Of a DNA stretch of 64,000 nt, positions 58,816-64,000 are shown piece by piece (position 1 is the stretch's first letter; each line of letters starts with the position of its first letter). The notes below the pieces were generated by a model that saw only the letters and a list, made by a program, of their open reading frames with translations, ran no database searches and was not told the DNA's origin. The DNA lies in assembly GCA_025362235.1 (NCBI GenBank), contig JANYGZ010000080.1:40798-104797 (forward strand), given 5' to 3'. This stretch comes from Ferruginibacter sp. (GTDB lineage Bacteria; Bacteroidota; Bacteroidia; Chitinophagales; Chitinophagaceae). Position numbers and translations under genes: made by a program.

Positions 58816-59544
58816 ATGAAATTAGATATACTTGCCTTTGGGGCACACCCCGATGATATAGAACTTAACTGTGCAGGCACATTGCTGACAGAAAAAGCCA
58901 ATGGCAAAAAAACTGGTGTTATTGACCTTACACAGGGAGAGCTGGGAACAAGGGGCAGCGCTGAAATAAGGAAGCAGGAAGCTACTGCTGCGGCAAAAAT
59001 TTTGCAATTGGATGTCAGGAAAAATCTTGAACTGGCAGACGGCTTTTTTAAAAATGATGAAACGCATCAACGCCAAATAATTACAGTAATAAGAAAATAC
59101 CAGCCCTCAATTATTTTGTGCAATGCCCCGGAAGATCGCCACCCCGATCATGGTAAAGCCGCACAGTTAATTGAAGACGCCGTTTTTTTGTCGGGACTGC
59201 GTAAAATTGAAACTTATGATAATGGCTTGCCGCAGGAAGTTTGGCGGCCAACCTACGTTTTTAATTATGTGCAGGACAGGTACCTGCATCCCAATTTTGT
59301 TATAGATATTTCTGCCGTAATGGAACAAAAATTAGCTGCTATCCGTGCTTATACAACCCAATTTGACAGCCCCGATTTAAGCGAACCCCAAACGTATATT
59401 TCAACACCCGATTTTTTAGAGAGTATCATTTACCGGTCGAAAATGTATGGAAAAATGATAGGCGTAAAATACGCAGAAGGCTTTATCAGCAAAAAAATGA
59501 TAGGATTTAACAGTTTTGATAGTTTTATTAAGACAATTACCTGA
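58816..59544 (+). CDS. bshB1: Bacillithiol biosynthesis deacetylase BshB1-like
   Basis: The 242-residue protein has LDILAFGAHPDDIELNCAGT with the AHPDD zinc site (residues 10-14). LTQGELGTRGSAEIRKQEAT, ADGFFKNDETHQRQII and APEDRHPDHGKAAQL also match the family. It removes acetate from GlcNAc-malate to make GlcN-malate in bacillithiol synthesis. The other bsh genes are not in the window. A DinB-like gene elsewhere in the window may be a thiol transferase. Confidence 0.92.
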   Translation: MKLDILAFGAHPDDIELNCAGTLLTEKANGKKTGVIDLTQGELGTRGSAEIRKQEATAAAKILQLDVRKNLELADGFFKNDETHQRQIITVIRKYQPSIILCNAPEDRHPDHGKAAQLIEDAVFLSGLRKIETYDNGLPQEVWRPTYVFNYVQDRYLHPNFVIDISAVMEQKLAAIRAYTTQFDSPDLSEPQTYISTPDFLESIIYRSKMYGKMIGVKYAEGFISKKMIGFNSFDSFIKTIT

Positions 59545-59585
59545 TTTTGGGTAAAAACAAATAACATTTAGAACTGTTATAATTG

Positions 59586-59593
59586 TAGTTTTG
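59586..59593 (+). promoter_or_regulatory. -7 box of the desaturase gene
   Basis: TAGTTTTG fits TAnnTTTG and ends 21 bases before ATG 59615. It supports the shorter gene start. Confidence 0.5.
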
Positions 59594-59614
59594 CAAATTA
59601 TAATATGCAGCTAT

Positions 59615-60685
59615 ATGGCAACTCCAAAATTCATCAACAACTCAACCAATTTTCACCAGGAATTAAAACAGCGGGTGAATAAGTATTTTGCCGATGTAAA
59701 AAAACCTTCTACGGGTAATATCAAATTATTTTTAAAGGCCATTTTTTTTCTTGTTGCTTATATTGCTTTGTATGTTCACCTTGTTTATTTTACCCCGGTT
59801 GCATGGGTAGCCATTATTGAATGTGTTTTATTGGGTGGTTTTACCGCAGCTATTGGTTTTAATGTTATGCATGATGGCGGACATGGAAGCTTTAGCAAAA
59901 ATAAAAATGTAAATCGCCTTGCAGCTATTTCTGTAAATTTTTTGGGTGCAAGCAGTATTATGTGGAACCAGAAACACAATATCATTCATCATACATACAC
60001 TAATATTGATGGTGTTGACGATGATATTGAAATTAAGCCATACCTCAGAATGTGTGCTACTCAGAAATTGTATAAAGTGCATCGCTTTCAACATTATTAC
60101 GTTTGGTTTTTATATACTTTATTACACATTATCTGGATATTTTTAACTGACTATCAAAAGTATTTTAAGAAAAGAATTGGTTCTGTGCCAATTAATAAAT
60201 TAAGTGTTAAGGAACATTTTGCTTTTTGGGGAGCAAAAATTGGTTATGCCATTTTTTTTATGGTTTTACCAATTTATATGGTAGGCTTTGTTCCATGGGT
60301 AGTTGGCTTTTTAATCACCAGTATGGTAACTGGTTTTATTATAAGCATTGTATTTCAGTTAGCACATACCGTTGAAGAAACCACCTTTCCTTTACCTGTT
60401 GCAGACACCAACAGAATTGAAAATGAATGGGCAATACACCAGGTACAGACAACCGCTAATTTTGCAACAAAAAACAAATTAATTTCCTGGCTGGTTGGTG
60501 GTTTGAACTTCCAGATAGAGCATCATCTTTTTCCAAAAATTTCACATATCCACTACCCTGCCATCAGCAAAATAATTAAACAAACCTGCATAGATTTTGG
60601 TATAAAATATTCGGAGTATCCAAAAATGAGGCATGCTATTGCATCGCATACTTCTTACTTACGCAAAATGGGTAGGCCAGACTAA
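59615..60685 (+). CDS. Fatty acid desaturase (acyl-lipid type)
   Basis: From ATG 59615 the protein has 356 residues. The three His boxes are HDGGHGSF, HNIIHHTYTNI and QIEHHLFPKI, the pattern of front-end or acyl-lipid desaturases. Four membrane segments are expected (for example FLVAYIALYVHLVYFTPVAW). It inserts a double bond into membrane fatty acids using oxygen and two irons. The start is chosen because the -7 box lies over an upstream in-frame ATG at 59591. Confidence 0.9.
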   Translation: MATPKFINNSTNFHQELKQRVNKYFADVKKPSTGNIKLFLKAIFFLVAYIALYVHLVYFTPVAWVAIIECVLLGGFTAAIGFNVMHDGGHGSFSKNKNVNRLAAISVNFLGASSIMWNQKHNIIHHTYTNIDGVDDDIEIKPYLRMCATQKLYKVHRFQHYYVWFLYTLLHIIWIFLTDYQKYFKKRIGSVPINKLSVKEHFAFWGAKIGYAIFFMVLPIYMVGFVPWVVGFLITSMVTGFIISIVFQLAHTVEETTFPLPVADTNRIENEWAIHQVQTTANFATKNKLISWLVGGLNFQIEHHLFPKISHIHYPAISKIIKQTCIDFGIKYSEYPKMRHAIASHTSYLRKMGRPD

Positions 60686-60702
60686 TAAATTTAAAAAGTT
60701 GT

Positions 60703-60739
60703 AAAAAGCCTTTGTATTTTTAAGATACAAAGGCTTTTT
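60703..60739 (+). terminator. Terminator after the desaturase gene
   Basis: Arms AAAAAGCCTTTGTAT (60703-60717) and ATACAAAGGCTTTTT (60725-60739) form a 15-bp stem with a 7-base loop and T run. Confidence 0.85.
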
Positions 60740-60776
60740 ATTTATCTTTATTTGTACATACTTAAAACAAACAGAA

Positions 60777-61097
60777 ATGGAAAAAGTAACCTGGCACGAT
60801 AAACATGAAAAATCTTTAACTGTTGGGCACCGTCTTGCAGATTCAGTCGCCAATGGCATGGGTTCCTGGCGTTTTATTATTATTCAATCTGCCTTTGTAG
60901 TAATATGGATGGCACTTAATATTATTGGGTTTATTCATCACTGGGATGTTTATCCATTCATTCTGTTAAACCTTATTTTTTCAACACAGGCAGCTTATGC
61001 AGCGCCGATTATAATGATGTCGCAAAACAGGCAAACGCAACGTGACAGAATTCAGGCTCAGGATGATTACCAAACCAATATTGATGCTAAACTGTAA
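60777..61097 (+). CDS. DUF1003 family membrane protein (shortened by a premature stop)
   Basis: The 106-residue protein has the DUF1003 pattern: HRLADSVANGMGSWRFIIIQ, two membrane helices (SAFVVIWMALNIIGFIHHWD, then FILLNLIFSTQAAYAAPIIM) and MMSQNRQTQRDRIQAQDDY. The frame ends DAKL then TAA. The same frame continues with a coiled-coil tail typical of the family for 31 codons, to TGA at 61191-61193. The first codon after the stop reads Ile and Glu-Ala-Leu follows, so a single base change from GAA is a simple explanation. The membrane part is intact and may still work. Confidence 0.8.
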   Translation: MEKVTWHDKHEKSLTVGHRLADSVANGMGSWRFIIIQSAFVVIWMALNIIGFIHHWDVYPFILLNLIFSTQAAYAAPIIMMSQNRQTQRDRIQAQDDYQTNIDAKL

Positions 61098-61375
61098 ATA
61101 GAAGCATTACAAATTCATCTTACACAAATTGAAACACAAAAATTAGATAAAATAATTGCCTTGCTGGAAGAAATAAAAAATAAAACACCTTGAAAAATAA
61201 TACGTTGCTTAACATAAAATAAGCATGTTCTCTTAACTACATATTTTGATTATAATAACACATACAAGAAATTCGCAACCATTCCAAAAGTATATTTGGT
61301 TATAATTTTTAGTTAATAAGCAGTTGCTGCTTTCATATAAATAGTATCAAACCAACATTATACCACATCATCCCT

Positions 61376-61383
61376 TAAATTTG
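61376..61383 (+). promoter_or_regulatory. -7 box of glnS
   Basis: TAAATTTG fits TAnnTTTG and lies 18 bases before the glnS ATG. Confidence 0.55.
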
Positions 61384-61401
61384 CGCAACAAAGTATAAAA
61401 G

Positions 61402-63063
61402 ATGTCTGAAGAAAAGAGCCTGAATTTTATTGAAGAAATTATAGAAACGGATTTAGCCAATGGAAAATATAAAACTATCCTTACCCGTTTTCCGCCGGAG
61501 CCTAATGGCTACCTGCATATTGGCCATGCTAAAAGTATTTGTTTAAATTTTGGTTTGGGGTTAAAATATGGCGGTAAAACCAATCTTCGATTTGATGACA
61601 CCAACCCTGTTAAAGAAGATATTGAATATGTAGACAGCATTAAACAAGATGTTCATTGGTTAGGGTTTAACTGGGAAAAAGAATTATATGCTTCCGACTA
61701 TTTTGAACAGTTATACCTGCTAGCTATTGATTTAATCAAAAAAGGTTTGGCATATGTTGATGATTTAGATGCCGAAGAAATTGCTACTTTAAAAGGTACA
61801 CCAACCGAACCCGGAAAAGACAGTCCAAACCGTAACAGGCTCATAGAAGAAAGCCTTTTGCTGTTTGCCGAAATGAAAGCAGGAAAATATAAAGATGGTG
61901 AAAAAGTATTAAGGGCAAAAATTGATATGGCATCACCAAATATGCACATGCGGGACCCTTTGCTTTACCGCATAAAACATGCACATCATCACCGCACCGG
62001 CGATGCCTGGTGCATTTACCCTATGTATGATTTTGCACATGGCCAAAGTGACAGTATTGAAAATATAACCCATAGCATTTGTACATTAGAGTTTATACCA
62101 CACCGTGAGTTATACGATTGGCTTATTGAAAAGCTGGGAATTTTTCCATCACAACAATTTGAATTTGCAAGGCTTAATATGACCTATACTGTTATGAGTA
62201 AACGCAAATTGTTACAATTAGTTACAGAGGGGCATGTGCAAAGCTGGGACGATCCCCGCATGCCAACCATCAGCGGTATGCGCCGCAGGGGTTTTACTGC
62301 AGAAAGCATCAGGAATTTTTGCGAAAAAATTGGCGTTGCCCGAAGAGAGAATATGATTGATTTTAGTTTACTGGAATTTTGTTTAAGGGAAGACCTGAAC
62401 AAATCTGCTCTAAGGGTGATGGGCATTTTAGATCCGGTAAAATTAATTATTACCAATTATCCCGATGCACAAACAGAAGAATTGGTGAGTGAGAATGGGC
62501 CTGATGAAGCCTATGGAACAAGGACAGTATCTTTTAGCAAAGAACTGTGGGTAGAACGTGAAGACTTTATGGAAGAGGCAGCAAAAAAATGGTTCAGGCT
62601 TGCACCTGGAGCAATGGTTCGCCTGAAAAGCGCATACATTGTAAAATGCGATGGCTTTACAAAACATGTTGATGGAAAACTAACAGCAATCCATTGCTCT
62701 TATATTCCTGAATCAAAAAGTGGTAACGATACGAGCGGCATTAGTGTAAAAGGAACAATACATTGGGTAAGTATTGCACATGCAATACCAGCCGAAATAA
62801 GGCTGTACGAGCGCCTGTTTAAAGTTGAGAACCCTGCCAGCGAAGAAGGTGATTTTAAAGAATATATAAATGAAGACTCTTTAAAAATAATAACAAATGC
62901 CTGGGTAGAAAAATCCTTGGAAAAAGCAACTACAGCTACCCGGTACCAGTTTTTAAGAAAGGGTTATTTCTGTTTAGACAAAGAATCTATGAGTGATAAA
63001 CTTGTATTTAACAGAACAGTTACTTTAAAAGATGCCTGGTTAAAAGAAGTAAAAAAAAGATAG
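61402..63063 (+). CDS. glnS: Glutaminyl-tRNA synthetase
   Basis: The 553-residue protein is a class I synthetase. The HIGH motif is in PPEPNGYLHIGHAKSICLNF, the KMSKS motif is VMSKRKLLQLV, and FDDTNPVKEDIEYVDSIKQD is specific to the Glu/Gln group. The C-terminal anticodon-binding beta barrels begin near residue 340. It is GlnRS, not GluRS, by length and by SGMRRRGFTAESIRNFCEKI. It charges tRNA-Gln directly. Confidence 0.97.
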   Translation: MSEEKSLNFIEEIIETDLANGKYKTILTRFPPEPNGYLHIGHAKSICLNFGLGLKYGGKTNLRFDDTNPVKEDIEYVDSIKQDVHWLGFNWEKELYASDYFEQLYLLAIDLIKKGLAYVDDLDAEEIATLKGTPTEPGKDSPNRNRLIEESLLLFAEMKAGKYKDGEKVLRAKIDMASPNMHMRDPLLYRIKHAHHHRTGDAWCIYPMYDFAHGQSDSIENITHSICTLEFIPHRELYDWLIEKLGIFPSQQFEFARLNMTYTVMSKRKLLQLVTEGHVQSWDDPRMPTISGMRRRGFTAESIRNFCEKIGVARRENMIDFSLLEFCLREDLNKSALRVMGILDPVKLIITNYPDAQTEELVSENGPDEAYGTRTVSFSKELWVEREDFMEEAAKKWFRLAPGAMVRLKSAYIVKCDGFTKHVDGKLTAIHCSYIPESKSGNDTSGISVKGTIHWVSIAHAIPAEIRLYERLFKVENPASEEGDFKEYINEDSLKIITNAWVEKSLEKATTATRYQFLRKGYFCLDKESMSDKLVFNRTVTLKDAWLKEVKKR

Positions 63064-63082
63064 TGTTGAGAAGATGATTTTT

Positions 63083-63342
63083 TTATTTGTAAAGTGACCC
63101 TACATATATAATTGCGATAATTGCAAAAATAATTATAGCTAAAGAGCCATATAGAAGTCCCCATCCAAATTTTTAATTATAGCTGAAGAATTAGCACACA
63201 TATATTTTATATAAAGACCAGATATAAGGCAAGCAAGCAAACTAATAAAAAAAAATAAAAAGGTATTTAAACCTACCAAAGAGAAGATATTAGAAAAAGA
63301 AAAAATAAAAGCAATTATCAATATCAAAAAAAGAATTCTCAT
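63083..63342 (-). pseudogene. Small membrane protein with a frameshift
   Basis: From ATG 63342 the frame reads two hydrophobic segments (ILIIAFIFSFSNIFSLVGL, then TFLFFFISLLACLISGLYIK) and ends NLDGDFYMAL at 63139. One base added near 63167-63169 would lead to FGWGLLYGSLAIIIFAIIAI and a stop at 63083. That third membrane segment looks like the true C-terminus, so the gene (87 codons) is probably broken or holds a sequence error. No family is recognised. Confidence 0.55.
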
Positions 63343-63388
63343 GTATTATGTATTAATCCGTGTATTCAGATAGCTATCGGAACGTACC

Positions 63389-63826
63389 TTATAATTCGCG
63401 TACAACTTTCTCTTCCTGTTCCAACTCTAAATCTGGAAATACAGCAGCTACCAATAAGATGATCATCGATATCATCATAATAAATATGCCCACTTTTTTT
63501 TCCGGGCAATACGCATTGTAGCAACTTGTAAACAACACATATGTTTTAATAGTATACCCAACCCCCAATGCTGCAATAAACAGGTTAGCCCTTTTGGCCC
63601 ATATTTTTGGCAATAACATAAACACAAATATAATTATGGCAATCGTTGACAATAATTTCCCCGGCTTGCCGTATTGATTTTGATACGTTGAAAACCCCGT
63701 AAATGTCCTTTGCGCTTCTGTGGCAATATGTGGGTCTGCATAATACATCCACGGCAAAAAGCAGGATACCATCAACATTATACAGGCCAACAAACCTATA
63801 CGATGCAGTATTTTAGAAAACGCCAT
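63389..63826 (-). CDS. Hypothetical four-helix membrane protein
   Basis: The 145-residue protein has four hydrophobic segments (about 8-28, 58-76, 81-100, 110-133), for example LLSTIAIIIFVFMLLPKIWA and GIFIMMISMIILLVAAVFPD. A Cys pair is in YVLFTSCYNAYCPEKKVG, and the C-terminal tail is acidic (ELEQEEKVV). The family is not known to me. It is preceded by 100 bases of AT-rich sequence before the tRNA terminator. Confidence 0.7.
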   Translation of the reverse strand: MAFSKILHRIGLLACIMLMVSCFLPWMYYADPHIATEAQRTFTGFSTYQNQYGKPGKLLSTIAIIIFVFMLLPKIWAKRANLFIAALGVGYTIKTYVLFTSCYNAYCPEKKVGIFIMMISMIILLVAAVFPDLELEQEEKVVREL

Positions 63827-63926
63827 AGTTGAAAATTTAAAAATACAACTGTTTTAAAGCCCTAATATCCGTAATATATATTCGTGTCATCATTAACAAT
63901 ACTCTGGCAATAACAGTATAAAACAC

Positions 63927-63955
63927 AATAGGATTACTTATAAAGTAATCCTATT
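63927..63955 (-). terminator. Terminator-like hairpin after tRNA-Cys
   Basis: A perfect 13-bp stem AATAGGATTACTT/AAGTAATCCTATT has a 3-base loop. It lies 5 bases after the tRNA 3' end on the minus strand and is followed by a short T-rich stretch. Confidence 0.7.
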
Positions 63956-63960
63956 GATAG

Positions 63961-64000
63961 AGGTCCCGAGCAGATTCGAACTGCTGTAGAAGCTTTTGCA
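63961..64000 (-). tRNA. tRNA-Cys (GCA), partial, 5' half outside window
   Basis: On the minus strand the visible 40 bases run from the anticodon loop (TGCAAA with anticodon GCA), through the 3' anticodon stem, a four-base variable loop CTAC and a T arm AGCAG-TTCGAAT-CTGCT, to the acceptor CGGGACC. The discriminator base is T. Anticodon GCA, the four-base variable loop and U73 all identify tRNA-Cys. The CCA end is not encoded. Confidence 0.9.

Overview
The window is chromosomal DNA from a Bacteroidota bacterium, most likely of the family Chitinophagaceae. The evidence is AT-rich sequence with Bacteroidota-type -7 boxes (TAnnTTTG), a T9SS C-terminal sorting domain, a GLPGLI protein beside a TonB-type barrel, an UpxY-type antiterminator, a SecDF fusion, GlnRS, bacillithiol-type BshB1, and DUF1573, DUF4294, DUF6625 and DUF1684 proteins. 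No phage, plasmid, CRISPR array or intact insertion sequence was seen.

Layout. (1) 1-9185, minus: a surface-polysaccharide export locus running wza-like, wzc-like, upxY, asnB-like, GT4, wzm, wzt, with wzt cut by the window edge. Upstream are a short PID-CTERM-like secreted protein and a 1303-residue T9SS surface protein (9378-13748). (2) 14231-19745, minus: urocanate hydratase, a secreted Xaa-Pro aminopeptidase, and groES-groEL with a terminator. (3) 20049-29764: housekeeping genes: nusB, DUF1573, yajC and coaE (plus), an aspartate-type aminotransferase and a serine hydrolase (minus), secDF (plus), dinB-like (minus), DUF1684 (plus). (4) 29765-41185: an accessory island. On the minus strand, in transcription order, it carries a VKOR-thioredoxin fusion, a 75-residue cysteine-rich precursor peptide with a GG-type leader, a TlpA-like protein, three glycosyltransferase-type genes, a C39 peptidase-ABC exporter and an HlyD-type adaptor. 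At least four of these genes are broken: a REP-like insertion with a lost start codon, a homopolymer frameshift, an in-frame nonsense codon and a single-base frameshift. Two further gene stumps lie in the island. (5) 41358-48817: an orphan NarL-type response regulator, a TPR protein, glycogen branching enzyme, and a TonB-type barrel with its GLPGLI partner. (6) 49182-64000: a Crp/Fnr regulator with a redoxin, a DUF6807 protein, a radical SAM protein, an agmatinase-like ureohydrolase, ccmE-ccmF, DUF4294, bshB1, a fatty acid desaturase, DUF1003 (with a premature stop), glnS, small membrane proteins and a partial tRNA-Cys.

The most interesting system is the island at 30.4-41.2 kb. A ribosomally made peptide with eight core cysteines sits beside a membrane disulfide-forming VKOR-thioredoxin fusion, a TlpA-type thiol protein, sugar-transfer genes and a leader-cleaving exporter. 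The gene set resembles glycocin clusters, but the enzyme families differ. In this genome the export and glycosylation parts look degraded, while the precursor and thiol-redox genes remain open. Small palindromic REP/REPIN-like repeats are scattered through the intergenic DNA, and one of them interrupts the exporter gene.
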